The notes under the pieces were generated by a model that was given only the letters and a program-made list of their open reading frames with translations, ran no database searches and was not told the origin of the DNA. Of a stretch of DNA of 51,356 nucleotides, positions 25,225 through 36,737 are shown piece by piece. The number at the start of each line of letters is the position of its first letter. The stretch's first letter is position 1. Origin of the DNA: Chrysomallon squamiferum (taxonomy: Eukaryota > Mollusca > Gastropoda > Neomphalida > Peltospiridae); NCBI GenBank assembly GCA_012295275.1, contig CM022674.1:15662444-15713799 (forward strand), written 5' to 3'. A program made the position numbers and the translations under genes.

Positions 25225-25417
25225 CTCTGTCTCATTTTAATCGTGTCAATAGACATAACAGCATTCTCTAAAACAGGCAGCTGACTTTTCTTGGACACTT
25301 TCCATCCTGGTTCATAATCCCGGTACCTAACAGACATCAGTGATGGGGCTGTTAGGCGTCTGTCATAAATGTCATCATTGGGGGAATGGTGTGAAAACCC
25401 TCTCATTTTTCCAGTAA
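25225..25417 (-). CDS. Kinase gene exon N-terminal to the kinase domain
   Basis: 193-nt exon, acceptor TTGCTGTTTCAG, donor AGAG|GTGAGC. It encodes VTGKMRGFSHHSPNDDIYDR and continues to MSVRYRDYEPGWKVSKK and SIDTIKMRQR, leading directly into the glycine loop. No domain recognised. The position fits a juxtadomain linker. Phases agree with both neighbours. Confidence 0.75.
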
Positions 25418-25542
25418 CTGAAACAGCAAATATGTGACTTCTTAAACACTTTATACATATATATATATAATGATGTCGCAACTATAGAAAAATGTTGGTG
25501 ATCGCGTATTTTTAAATTGCATTCTATTTTTTAATCTACTTT

Positions 25543-25765
25543 ATTATTAATTAAGATTGGAAGCTACAAAACCAAAATTAAAGGTAAAACTCAGAACTAT
25601 ACAGATAACATACAGAGTAGTTCTTCGTATCACCTAAGGTACATTTGTTAAACGTTATTATTAATAAAGATTGGAAGCCAAAAATAATTACAAAATGTAA
25701 CTCAGAAGAATACAGACTCTATTTAGAACAGTTCTTTATGTCACTAAATGAATATTTTAAATGCA
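25543..25765. repeat. Imperfect tandem duplication, about 110 bp, in intron
   Basis: TTATTAATTAAGATTGGAAG... at 25548 and TTATTATTAATAAAGATTGG... at 25658 align through CTCAGAA, TACAGA and GTTCTT...ATGTCAC/GTATCAC blocks. Confidence 0.65.
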
Positions 25766-26379
25766 TTAATTAATTACTGATTACATGGCAGTCTCATTAG
25801 TATATTTAAAAAAATAATAATAATAATAATTTGCTGCTACAGTCATGCTTGTTATCTGACAAACTCTAAATTTATATTATAAAACGTCTAACCTAAAATT
25901 TCAGAATATATTGTATGTTTTACATTTCTAACAACAGATATCTCTGCAACAATTGATATAAATTTCAAAAACAAATTTTGTACAATCATATTTCTACTTA
26001 CATTTTTTTATTCTTCACATCACATAATTTACACATTTTAAAATACAAAGCTCAATATCTTCCATTATTTTTACTTTGAAGAAAGCAGAAAAATTCCTAA
26101 CAGACTGAGGATATGGAAAATTGTCTAGTTATTTCCTGATCAGTTATATAGGTTAAGTATGTAAAGTAAAATATAAAAATGCATAAATCACTGATAACAT
26201 TCAAGCATCAACTTATATGTGGGTTCTTACATTTCTGTGAATCAAACAATGCTAGATATCAGTTCAAGGCTAATGCTTCTCCAAGGCCTAAGTATTTACA
26301 AAGGTGGGCAACTTAAATTACAAACAGAGCATAAAAATAAACAACCTGAACTAAACAATATATATCAGGTGTCCATGGT

Positions 26380-26381
26380 GA

Positions 26382-26414
<33 letters not shown>

Positions 26415-26681
26415 TGCTACTACTACCACTACTACTGTAGCAACAGCAGTAGTAGAAACAGTATAGTAGTAAGAATAGCAGTAATACTGTTAATACTGAT
26501 AGTAGTTGTTGTTGCTCTTGTTGCAGCTGTAAAAGCATGAATACTGCAGCAGCAACATTAATTGTAGTAGTATTACCATTATTATTAGTAGTAGTAGTAG
26601 CAGTAGTAATGTAGTAGTAGTAGTAATAGAAGTGGTAGTATATTTATTATGATTATTAATATTACTATTATTTTTTTTCTT

Positions 26682-26738
<57 letters not shown>

Positions 26739-26770
26739 GATTATTATTATTACTATTATTATTATTATAC
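26380..26770. repeat. ATT/AGT trinucleotide tracts
   Basis: ATT run at about 26384-26412, an AGT/ACT-rich middle part, and a second ATT run at about 26684-26768, just upstream (plus-strand sense) of the exon at 26777. Not coding. Confidence 0.9.
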
Positions 26771-26776
26771 ATTTAC

Positions 26777-26837
26777 CTGAATTATTGACAGTCAAACAGC
26801 CATTTGGACAACAGCACAGGTGATGAAGTTCTGCTGT
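26777..26837 (-). CDS. Kinase gene exon, Cys-rich
   Basis: 61-nt exon, acceptor TTGTTTATAG, donor TTCAG|GTAAAT. It encodes TAELHHLCCCPNGCLTVNNS. Four cysteines and two histidines within ten residues could bind metal, but no named finger is recognised. It ends with one base, matching the two-base start of 25417. Confidence 0.6.
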
Positions 26838-27222
26838 CTATAAACAAATAAACAAATATATTTGAAAAATGCATCCAGTAAAATAATAAATTAAAAATAT
26901 AATGAATACAGCAACAAAGCATGAAGAAATAGACAGAAAATTATTATATTTTTAACAAAGCTTGCATCTGAAGCAAAAAAAAAAATGGAGAAAAAGAAAA
27001 AATGTCTTTTAGTTTATACTACCTAATGAATGCACATTTTTAAAATCCCATATTTTGAAATTACTAACCTTACAAAGACTGCCAAAAATGTCCTGTTTTT
27101 ACTAACCTTACAAAGACTGCCAAAATTTACAATTATTATTTTTGATGTTTAATATTAACACTGCACCTATTTTTAAAATACTTTATATGAACTTCCCAAA
27201 TTTTACATTTAAAATTACATAC

Positions 27223-27331
27223 CACATTTCCAACACCAGAATCTTCAATAATTTTAAACAAACCATCATCAGGTTCTTTTCTCGTTGCATCACAAATTAA
27301 CTTAATTATTGTTTTCCTTTGTTGCACTGAT
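27223..27331 (-). CDS. Kinase gene exon, acidic helical segment
   Basis: 109-nt exon after an acceptor with a long T tract, donor AATGTG|GTATGT. It encodes SVQQRKTIIKLICDATRKEP then DDGLFKIIEDSGVGNV. Phase 0 at its end fits the exon at 26837. The helical pattern and the IIEDSG stretch look structured, but I cannot name the domain. Confidence 0.6.
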
Positions 27332-28553
27332 CTAAAAAAAAAAAGAAAAACATTATTTAAATAAATATATAAATAAATTAAATGTTATCAGTCATTTTTG
27401 TTTAAATGTTACTTTTGATGGTTGTGTGTGTGTGTATGTGTGAGTGTCACCAATGTTTATAAATATTAAATTTTGTAAATTATATACCCTGAAAATAAAA
27501 GTATGTTGTTATGCTTATAAATATAAGACCAGTATCTATCAGATGGAATAAAACTGTGTTTTATATATATTTATAAATCAAACATGTACACATTAAAAAT
27601 TCATTCTTATTATTTAAAAATGTTATGTGCAAGTATTTATATACATTAAAAGCAAATTATTTTTATTTACAAATATTAAATTAGCATATATAGCAATCTG
27701 AAAGACCATAAATTCAAATATTCACAAATATAAGATCATTTTTACCTGTATATTCAGTAACAGTAAATTATAATAATTAATTTATGAATATAGTGAATAA
27801 ATGTTTCTTAATTCAAATACAACTGAAACATTATTTTATTTAGAAATATGAGATTTACATCTACATATATCAAGCAAAAACATATTTCAATATCTGTTAT
27901 AATGAAATATGTACAGATCTGTATGCAACAAAAATAATTAATTCTGATTATAAATACTGAATTGTTTATAAAATTCATAATTTTATTTTTGTTTTTAATA
28001 TTATGAACAGAAAATGTGTCTGTACCTGTATTCAGTAAAAACAAATACTTTTTTCATTGTACATAATAATGAAATTTGTACATGCTTATAAATCTAATGA
28101 AAATAAATTCAAATATTTATCTACATGCAATCTGCATGTACCTATCAGCATTAAGAACAAATTTGTTTATTTAAAAATTTCAGCTTTTTGCTACCTGTAA
28201 TCTTCAAAACAAATACATTTAGATATATAAATTAAAATTTTAACAAACTTTCAATAAAACCATTCTCTTTTATTCTTATTCTTCTTCTTATTATTATTGT
28301 TTTTATTATTATTGTTATTATTATTATTACTAAAGTAGCAGTAATAGCATGATTATTATTTCTTATTTTTTGTTATCATGATCATCATCATTACTGATCT
28401 TATTATAATTTCTAAATGTAACTGTACATACATGAATAAAAACAAATTCTTATATGCATAAAACCTAAAATAAAATTGAAGAAACGTTGCTGTATATTTC
28501 CAATTACTAAATACAAATAATGATCCACTGATAAATATGAAGTGTGTAAGTAC
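27332..28553. other. Kinase intron
   Basis: AT-rich intron with a weakly repeated theme (AAATA-TTCAAATA-ATCTGTA) and an ATT run near 28290-28330. A 26-bp tandem repeat (ACTAACCTTACAAAGACTGC) lies just downstream at about 27063 and 27102. No coding sequence seen. Confidence 0.45.
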
Positions 28554-28630
28554 TTGTCTCCAGTAAAGACCAGTGCTGAGTTGGTGTGGTTGTTCCTGAT
28601 ATCTCAGATGACTCGGAACTTGGCGTAGTT
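28554..28630 (-). CDS. Possible upstream kinase exon (Ser/Thr-rich)
   Basis: After a good acceptor (TTGATTTGCAG) one frame reads TPSSESSEISGTTTPTQHWS. The only nearby donor (ACAA|GTACTT) is weak and its phase does not match the exon at 27331, so the border or the assignment is uncertain. Sequence further upstream is lost in the assembly gap. Confidence 0.35.
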
Positions 28631-28656
28631 CTGCAAATCAAGAGTAAAATATTGTT

Positions 28657-28856
28657 NNNNNNNNNNNNNNNNNNNNNNNNNNNNNNNNNNNNNNNNNNNN
28701 NNNNNNNNNNNNNNNNNNNNNNNNNNNNNNNNNNNNNNNNNNNNNNNNNNNNNNNNNNNNNNNNNNNNNNNNNNNNNNNNNNNNNNNNNNNNNNNNNNNN
28801 NNNNNNNNNNNNNNNNNNNNNNNNNNNNNNNNNNNNNNNNNNNNNNNNNNNNNNNN
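28657..28856. other. Assembly gap of 200 N
   Basis: Exactly 200 unknown bases, a round number that suggests a scaffold placeholder. Any upstream kinase exon could be hidden here. The right edge is the first base of the inverted-repeat arm, so the repeat probably caused the gap. Confidence 0.99.
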
Positions 28857-29209
28857 TGATCAGACCAGTCAAAGTAAATTGTAATTATTATCTCTTAAAC
28901 TGCGGGTAGAATAGTGAGACATCTGATCATCATGCTAAGTAGTAGGTTATTTTCATTTACTTGCATATTCAAATACATCTTAGGGTTTGGTATTTTACAT
29001 TGAGCGATAAACATATTTAATATCCCCCCGTATGTTTACTTATGTGGTGAGAGTAATTTTGTTTCATGAAACTAATAACTATTATTAGATCATACAATAC
29101 ATACATTCTTTAAATCTAAACTGGTGTTGTGTTTCTAATGATTTAACATTGGCTAAATATAAATTTATATATGCCCTTGTTCCCTTAATACCGTCACTGC
29201 CGAGCCAAA
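28857..29209. repeat. Inverted repeat, right arm
   Basis: Reverse complement of 1-392. It starts TGATCAGACCAGTCAAAGTA right after the gap and ends at CCGTCACTGCCGAGCCAAA. The flanking unique sequence changes after 29209. Confidence 0.85.
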
Positions 29210-29790
29210 GCGGGTAGCTATCTACCTGATACAGGGAGGTCTGTATGTATAGTTAGTGGTAATCTGGGGGATCAGTGTTACGGCTGTTTCGGGATTCTAA
29301 TTTGGTTACGTGACGACTGTGTTAATTACGGTCGCATGCGACTGCATTAGACGCCCCGTAACAGTGTTACATACCAGCGAATCTGGTAACTCTACTAATG
29401 TACAAGTAAATTGTGGAATGATTTAACAAAAAACCCAGACATAGTTTATTATGTTAATTTCCTCCAACAAGGTAATAAGTAAATTATTCATGTATATTCT
29501 TACATTTTCCTGCATTTTTCACATGGACATATTTCTGTTCTTTGTATGTTTTAGTTTATAGTATCTAGGGTTGGTCTATCTTAAATGTAATGTTTGGTTT
29601 GTGTCAGTATGTGCGAATGCTGAGGCGAAACAGTAGCACAGAAAATATCGCGGTCGTCCACCGAATTTTGACAGTGTTCAAGGTAAAGTTTTGGACGTTT
29701 AAAGTATTATTCACGCAACGAATGTATTGAAAATTATGTATGTTCTGACATTTTTTCATTGTTCAGGTCAATGCATTTTCTAATCAGGAA
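29210..29790. other. Spacer, possible 5' exon of a plus-strand unit
   Basis: Less AT-rich than its surroundings. An ATG frame at about 29629 (MLRRNSSTENIAVVHRI) leads to a plausible donor (TTCAAG|GTAAAG) near 29680, and a TTGTTCAG acceptor precedes the minisatellite at 29767. The frames do not connect across this supposed intron, so I do not call a gene. Confidence 0.25.
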
Positions 29791-30421
29791 GTCTCTAAAC
29801 ATCGTGAAGGCAAGTAACAGCAGTGAACAGTACCTGGGTTTGAATGAAATCACTAAACATATGAAAACAAATAACAATAGTGAACAGCACCTGGGTTTAA
29901 GTGACGTCCCTAAAACGATTAAGGCCAGAAACAACAGTGAACAGTACCTGGGTTTGAGTGAATTCACTAAACACATCATGATAACAAGTAACTATAGTCA
30001 ACAGTACCTGGGTTTGAGTGAAATCACTAAACATATCATGATAACAAGGAACTATAGTCAACAGTACCTGGGTTTAAGTGAAGTCACTAAAGCTATGAAG
30101 GCCAGTAACAACAGTGAACAGTACCTGGGTTTAAGTGAAGTCACTAAAGCTATGAAGGCCAGTAACAACAGTGAACAGTACGTGGGTATGAGTGAAGTCA
30201 GCAAAATATCACGAAGGCAAGTAACAACAGTGAACAGTACGTGGGTATGAGTGAAGTCAGCAAACATATCATGAAGGCAAGTAACAACAGTGAACAGTAC
30301 ATGGGTTTGAGTGAAGTCACTAAACATATCATGAAGGCAAGTAACAACAGTGAACAGTACGTGGGTTTGAGTGAAGTCAGCAAACATATCATGAAAGCAA
30401 ATTTATACAAAACTGAAGAGA
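29791..30421. repeat. 60-bp minisatellite, about 10-11 copies
   Basis: The unit is ATGAAGGCAAGTAACAACAG, TGAACAGTACGTGGGTTTGA, GTGAAGTCAGCAAACATATC. In the plus frame it reads 20 residues including NNSEQYLGLSEVTK. The frame is kept for eight units, then a one-base loss near 30209 shifts it. The array ends in AACCTGGTTTGACCGAAGTC. It could be coding or purely satellite; the open frame on both strands argues for caution. Confidence 0.9.
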
Positions 30422-30521
30422 ACCTGGTTTGACCGAAGTCTTAGTAGTATCAGACTGTAGAAATGTTAGACAACAAAGAAACGAACCAAATAACATTACA
30501 TGACATGAAAACTGCTAGAAC

Positions 30522-31170
30522 TTGATGGACCATCATACAGGCTTAATTCGTCTGTTGCACAAAAGAACGGAAAATGGATTCTTGTTTTTGTGTGAAGTTG
30601 ATAGTTTGGAAATTAAGAATTGTGAAATGAAACCTGTAAATGACATAAACGTAACAGATTTACAAACATGCAGATCATTGTTATCATTTGACGACAAGAG
30701 TATAATAAACAGTGTATCATTAAAGATATTACGTTTTAGTATGAAAAAATTGAGTGAGAGACAAAGAGAACACTTCATTGATTACCATCCAATAGCGATG
30801 CAAACATTGGTATATTTTGTTAGCACTCACATTGACTGTATAACTGTCATAAACCACATTCTTCTACATGATAGCTGCCTGAATTGCAGCCTCATCAATG
30901 TATTCAGGTCTGTTAAAAAAAAAAAAAAAACATCTGAGAAATCAACATATTCATATAGTAGATTGTGATTGGTTTGGTCAGAAGATTTTAGTTAATGGTG
31001 ACAGAGATCAACCAGACGGACTTTTGTTAATTACTCTGAAATGCCAGACAGATTGATAGAAGTAACTGTGGGGTACATGTTTGTGCTATAGCAAAAGCTA
31101 TTTTAACTAATAAGTGTATTCCTAAAAATCCAAACTTTTTGTTATACAGAGAAGAAACTGTTAAAAAAAT
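30522..31170 (+). pseudogene. C48/ULP1-like cysteine protease relic
   Basis: The first frame reads HHTGLIRLLHKRTENGF and onward to SFDDKSIINSVSLKILRF and ERQREHFIDYHPIAMQTL. After an A16 run at about 30914 the second frame reads HIHIVDCDWFGQKILVNG and DQPDGLLLITLK. After about 31040 the third frame reads RQIDRSNCGVHVCAIAKAI. The last block resembles the active-site cysteine motif of ULP1/SENP-type proteases (N/D-C-G-V-x-x-C), and the DD-x-x-I-I-N block resembles their N-terminal W-L-x-D-x-x-I-N. Such domains are common in DNA transposons. Two frame breaks make it a relic or an assembly-damaged gene. A poly(A) tract follows at 31174. Confidence 0.4.
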
Positions 31171-32389
31171 ACATGAAAAAAAAAAAAAAAAAAAAAAAAA
31201 AAGTCAGTTCCATGATGCTATTTATAGACTTCAGTTTTAGTTCTGTTTTCAAAGTCTGGTAATAAAACTCAGCTGCCTGAAATAAAGATAATATTTCAAT
31301 TTCAAAATAAAATTACTAAAACAGGTAGTCACAGAATAATAAGAAAAACAAGTAGAAAAAAAACAACATTCTGGCTTTTTCCTAAGACACTATATATTTT
31401 GTTAAATTTCCTAACTTACTACAATCAACCATGAACCATTCTGCAAGGATGAAGCTAAAAAATTCTTATCACTGGACTAATATTAAATTATTGAAAAAAG
31501 GTTCAGTGTGTTTAGCTGCTGTTTTACTTATTTAAAAAAGATCACTTCCTTTCCTGACAAAGTGTGAAGACTTTCACTAAAATAAAATGTATAAAATCCC
31601 CAGAAAAAAAAATATGAGCGAAATATTCAAAGAAAGAAAACACACACATGCGTATGCTCTCAAGAAACGCACACACACGCAAACATTCACATTTCAACAG
31701 TGCTATTATGATTAATCCACATATTTCATCTAACAGGTTCTTAGAACAAACCTCTGCATTAACTTTTATTCAGAATTAATTATAGAGATGTAAAATTACT
31801 ACACTGTCTGTTTAATCAATCTTCTAACATGCTTACACTGTTTTGTTAAAATATCTAAATAAAACTTGACTGAATAAACCATTAAAAGGTGGTCATATCT
31901 TTAGTCTAGAAAGCGTTTTTTTCTTTGCACAGTCAGTGCATGACATCACAATAAAGGCGATAATATTCGTAAAGAACATAATTATATTTCTGATATCATA
32001 ATTTATTATTAACAAAGGTCAGTGATTTCATTTTTTAAATTAAATAATCATTTGGTTCCACAAAAAATGTGCTTAAACTATATTTTTACAACAGTATAAT
32101 ACCAGCTTAAAATATTTATTGTCAGCAAAGTGTGGTTTCTCTTAACAAATTAAAACAATATCTCGAAATTACATTAAGCATATTTATGTACTTTGTTGTT
32201 ATCATCAAAAAAATAAATTTGAAAACCTAATATCCAGTTCCTGCTTCTAAGAAGATTACTTTGTAGTATTGTTTTTCAGTAACCAGGTTTTTACTTTTTT
32301 ACTGCTCCACATTTTAACTGAGAAAACATCAATGGTGGTCAGAACGGGTGACAGAGGTGGCTCACAAACATGCTTTTTCTTCCGTAATC

Positions 32390-32435
<46 letters not shown>

Positions 32436-32688
32436 GTGATAATAATAGTAATAATGATAAGATTAATATCTATAATAACAACATCAATAACAATAATAAT
32501 AACAATAATAATCCTAGAATTCCTATATCAGATTTAATTTAAAAATTGGGGTTTTTTTTTCTGGTATGTTGAAATCTCTCTATACATAAATCACCATACA
32601 TTTAAAAAGAAATTCCAAAACAATTTAACGTAAAAGTCTTTCTTATTCTTGGATGATATATGGCAGAACAAAAATGTAAAGAATATAT

Positions 32689-32721
<33 letters not shown>

Positions 32722-33189
32722 AGTTGCCAGAATTTAATGGACAAATATAAATATTGAAATTATATGTTAAACTATTTTGTTGTTTTATACTTTCAGTTGA
32801 CATTACCTTAGCTTACCCATTCCTTCATCTGCCAGAGTTTGAAATTATAGAGATGGTTGACAGCAGGGCCTCAAGATACATTTTGAAACGCTATACAAGA
32901 CCCCTTTTAGGCCTCGAGACATAACAGATATAACACAATGAAACAAGCATACGCAGATCAAAGTACCGACTGGACCACACCCTCATAGGCCCTGGCTGGC
33001 AACAACGTGATTGTGACCAAACAGAAGTACCAGGATTTCAGATGCTGTATACACAAAATATGATATCTATCTCCAGTAGATGCAGTACTGCTCTTTTTAT
33101 CAAAAAGTAATCTTGCAAATATATAAAAAGTTATAATGTCTGAATGAACTTGTAGTTACGTCAGCAAAATATGAAATCATTTGATTAAC
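31171..33189. other. No gene recognised
   Basis: Contains poly(A) at about 31174-31202, an ATT/ATA run at about 32390-32435, a poly(A) at about 32689-32720, and a less AT-rich block at about 32860-33060 that may be mobile-element debris. Nothing coding can be supported. Confidence 0.4.
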
Positions 33190-33750
33190 CGGTTGGTTTT
33201 AATACCACGTTTCTGACGATCACTGTGTAATTCATAACACAGACAATGGAAGTATTGAACAATTTGATGACACCTACACTTTAGAACTACATAATATTTC
33301 TCTTAAAAGAAAAAGTATGGACACCAAGAAAAAGAAGATAATTATGGCAATATACTTTGCAATTTGTGTAAATATACTAGTTTACATATTCTAAACAGCT
33401 ATGTTGGAGAATACAGAAATTTAGGTACATTTACCTGTAAAAACTCTAGTTTTGTGGATTACTGTAAAATCTAAACAGAACGTAAATATGTTAATGAAAA
33501 ATATATTGATTTACAAATTTTTGAGAAACCAGAAAGTGGGACAATAGTAAAACAAGATGATTTCTGTAATAATATTTATATTAATACAGTGCATGAACTA
33601 AACTATCAGTTAAATAATAACGAGTTTAATAATATAGATGTCATATTTAATAATGAATTATTTGATAAACTCACTAATTTGTTTGTTTATCCCAAAGATA
33701 AGAAAGCCCTACAGGAGATTGATCATAACTTATTCTGCCAGCACTTGCTC
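33190..33750 (+). pseudogene. LINE-type endonuclease relic
   Basis: One frame reads DHCVIHNTDNGSIEQFDDTY. A shifted frame then reads DNYGNILCNLCKYTSLHILN, SYVGEYRNLGTFTCKNS and SFVDYCKI, then stop. The order I-L-N-x-x-x-G, G-x-F-T-C, S-x-V-D-Y is that of the EEP (APE-type) endonuclease domain of non-LTR retrotransposons, upstream of the region that normally holds the Ser-Asp-His end. After the stop a frame continues through LQIFEKPESGTIVKQDDFC. No reverse transcriptase domain is seen nearby. An old, truncated insertion. Confidence 0.45.
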
Positions 33751-33914
33751 CACTGATTACTCCATTTAAAAAAAAAAAAAAATACTGACCTACACAGAAT
33801 AGGAAACAATTGTTAATTTTTTTCTATTTTACACCTTTCCCACCTTAAAATGTTTGCCATTATTCGCAATGCAAAAACATTTAATACTAATTTAAATTAT
33901 AGAATACATTGTGT

Positions 33915-34035
<121 letters not shown>

Positions 34036-35079
34036 GTAGTAACCGAGCCAAAAGTACCCGAGTTTGAGCGAAGTCAGAGAAAAAGAACAGAGGCTGGTAG
34101 GATATGAGAATTACTATACTGACCACAACCTGTCCTTCATGATGTCTGATACTGCATCAGCTGTTACATTCAAGTGATAGGGCACATACTGCTCTGTCTC
34201 ACTGACAGGATCAGAACTAAATGTTAACAAAACTTATTCTCATTAATGTGGAGATATTTAGGGGAATTTAATACCTGAGTTTCGGCTATAACAGTGGGAA
34301 AATCTATGTTGTTTGGATGATCACCAGACTGGATATTTCAAGATATTCCTGCGGATAATTTATTATGATATAATCTTTACGAACAAATGAATATACTTAA
34401 ACACTGTACATAACAACGTTAGCTAACAAACTACATGAAATGTGAAATAATTATTTGATGTGGTTAACATACATATATTTATGTTGTCTACTAATAAACC
34501 AACCAAATAACAGTTATTGCAGTGGGTATTAATAACAATTATCACCTTTGTTTTCGTTCCTGGTATTATAATTTATTGTTGATGTCCCTTTTATTATTAT
34601 TATTATTATTATTATATAGTATTATTATACAATATTATCTTTAGTTACCTAAATATCTTTATGACAGTATTATTTTTTTTTTATCACAGTGGATTAAAGT
34701 AGGCCAAATTAAGAAGTAACTAAACAGATTTCGGGGAATATAAACGAAGCAAACGACCAATATAATTCTTGCGATCAACGTCAGGGTAACATATTTTGAC
34801 AGCTACTAGGCTTGCACAGCGCGCGCACCTGAGCACACGATCGATAGCTTTTCCTCGCATCCACAAAGCATGGCCGCTTTTAAATGAAACAGGTAATTGT
34901 TAATACTGTATTTTAAAATTCAAAAGAAACAGTTTCTATTTCTACAAAAACAGTTTTTCAAAGTTGGATCTAGTGCTTTGAATCTTGTTAAGAGTCAATT
35001 TAGACCACCTAAGTTGTCAAGTTCGTACTCTTAGGGATTTGGTTTCTGGCAACTCTAGCAGGGATCTTACCATCTATAG

Positions 35080-35304
35080 AAGCCGCCAACGGCAGCTTTG
35101 GCAAGTGTGGACCATTGCAGATTCCTTCCGTACAAACTGGGTGACGGGTTTGCAGTGTTTTTTGTTATTCTCACGTGTTTCGCTCTGTTTATCTGTTTCA
35201 TATGCACCCTGGATACCATGCTGTTGCCGTCGACGTCGTCGGTGGCAAACAACGGAGTGAATCAGACGGCACATTTGAAATACAACGAACAGACGTTTTC
35301 CTAA
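35080..35304 (+). CDS. Possible exon with one transmembrane segment
   Basis: After a possible acceptor (CATCTATAG) the frame reads DHCRFLPYKLGDGF, then a hydrophobic run FAVFFVILTCFALFICFICT, then an outer part with two N-glycosylation-like sites (NNGVNQT) and a stop at 35302. The block is GC-richer than its surroundings, which supports a functional sequence, but no second exon, homolog or start is recognised. Alternative frames are also open. Confidence 0.2.
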   Translation, partial: KPPTAALASVDHCRFLPYKLGDGFAVFFVILTCFALFICFICTLDTMLLPSTSSVANNGVNQTAHLKYNEQTFS

Positions 35305-35599
35305 GATCGTTGTCGATTGTTAATGTGTGTGTTTACCATCTGTGCTTGCAGCAACCATCTTCCGTACATTGTAAGTAGTTTTATTATTCTATTTAAATTT
35401 TGTCTTCAATAACTCCAGCTTTGAAATGTTAACATCTGTGTTAAATTAGAAAATAAATTATATTTATAAATATGTCCATGTATTTACATATTATTTATGT
35501 TTGTAACTGTATATATGCATGTATGTATTTTATGATTTGAATATTTTCTGTCTTATGTACATCTGATTAGACTCTGCACATAGACAATATTCGGTTACG

Positions 35600-35745
35600 C
35601 ACTGGCTCAGGAAACAAAGTCCGGTCACGACCTCACAAACTCCGTCAGATGCCGCTGAGGAAACTTGAACGTATGACACCCATTCGCCCGTACTCGGAAG
35701 GCGCATGATGTTACCGTTCCGCTATCGAGACAACAACAAAAACAC
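35600..35745 (-). repeat. Possible tRNA-derived SINE head
   Basis: On the minus strand TAGCGGAACGGTAACATC resembles a polymerase III A box and, about 45 bases on, GTTCAAGTTTCC resembles a B box. The spacing is that of a tRNA, but the acceptor stem does not pair, so this is not a functional tRNA gene. Confidence 0.3.
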
Positions 35746-36638
35746 ACACACACAAACAAAATGATTGTTCACGTATCCCAGTATGTATGCATGTTTCCAT
35801 GCATGTATGTATGGATGGATGGATATGTTTGCATCTCTTTCTAAATGAATGGTTATACATATTATGTGTATGTTGATGGTGAATATTATATTAGTTTATT
35901 GTTATCATTATCATCATCACCATCGTCATCGGTAATATCATCGAGCTAAAAGTAGACAACAACAACAACAACATCAATACTACTACTACTACTACTACTA
36001 CTAATAATAATAATAATAATACAAATAATAATACAAACAACAACAACAACGACGACGACAACACTATATGTTAAAAGCCTACAGTAATTACATATAAATA
36101 TTTCACTTTTTCATGTTATGACTACTTTCTATGTTGTGACGTCATTGTAACATATCTGCGCTATCTCAGTACACAGCCACGCGTACGCGCAGCTGTCGTT
36201 ATGTAGATGAGCAGTGGAGTGTGTTTACTGAACATATTTAGTTTATTGTCATACAAGTAACTGAACACTTAGAAATAACAAAATAATCAGAATAAATTAG
36301 TATTTTAACAAACACATTTGTGATAAATATGTAGAGAGAAAGAGAGAAACTGTATTAGATCCACTCTATCTACAACATAAACATGGAGACCAAGCAATTG
36401 ACTTCAGAGTAAGTGAATATTAATTAATTAATCTATATTGATTTTTCATCGTTATTTATGCTGAGATAGTTTAACGAAATCGTATGATCATTTCACTACC
36501 TGGGTTGTTTTCCGTTAAAGCCAGCCGGAAAAGAATCCATATCTATATCTATATATCTATACCTGATGTTTACTTAGGGTCTTAAGTTCAATATAGTCAT
36601 CAGACAATTAATTGATTAATAATTTGTTCATTTATCAG

Positions 36639-36737
36639 CACTGGGGAATACCTTTAAGCAGGCGGTTTCGATCTCTGAAACTTTGGTTCGTTTTACGAAC
36701 CTACGGCGTTGAAGGGCTTCAGCATTGTATAAGGGAG
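36639..36737 (+). CDS. Group II PLP decarboxylase (AADC/HDC-like), C-domain exon 1
   Basis: 99-nt phase-0 exon, acceptor TTTATCAG, donor GGGAG|GTAAGT. It encodes [20 protein letters not shown] then [13 protein letters not shown]. This is the conserved W-x-I-P-L-x-R-R-F-R-x-L-K-L-W-F-V segment of aromatic amino acid, histidine and tyrosine decarboxylases, where the large domain meets the C-terminal domain. The PLP-binding lysine domain that should come first is not found upstream in this window. Confidence 0.85.

Noticed and set aside
28507-28909. Open frames running through the gap
   Set aside because: They are open only because N bases hide any stop codon.
29327-29345. 12-bp palindrome GTCGCATGCGAC
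   Set aside because: Isolated, with no repeat ends or gene context to give it meaning.
29734-30410. Minus-strand hydrophobic repeat frames (TYCSLLLLAF type)
   Set aside because: Likely shadows of the 60-bp minisatellite. No splice or domain support, although the plus frame is also unproven.
29791-30421. CRISPR-like regular array
   Set aside because: Units are contiguous with no unique spacers, and the host is a eukaryote. It is a minisatellite.
35600-35745. A functional tRNA gene on the minus strand
   Set aside because: Box-like motifs are present but the acceptor and anticodon stems do not pair. Kept only as a possible SINE.
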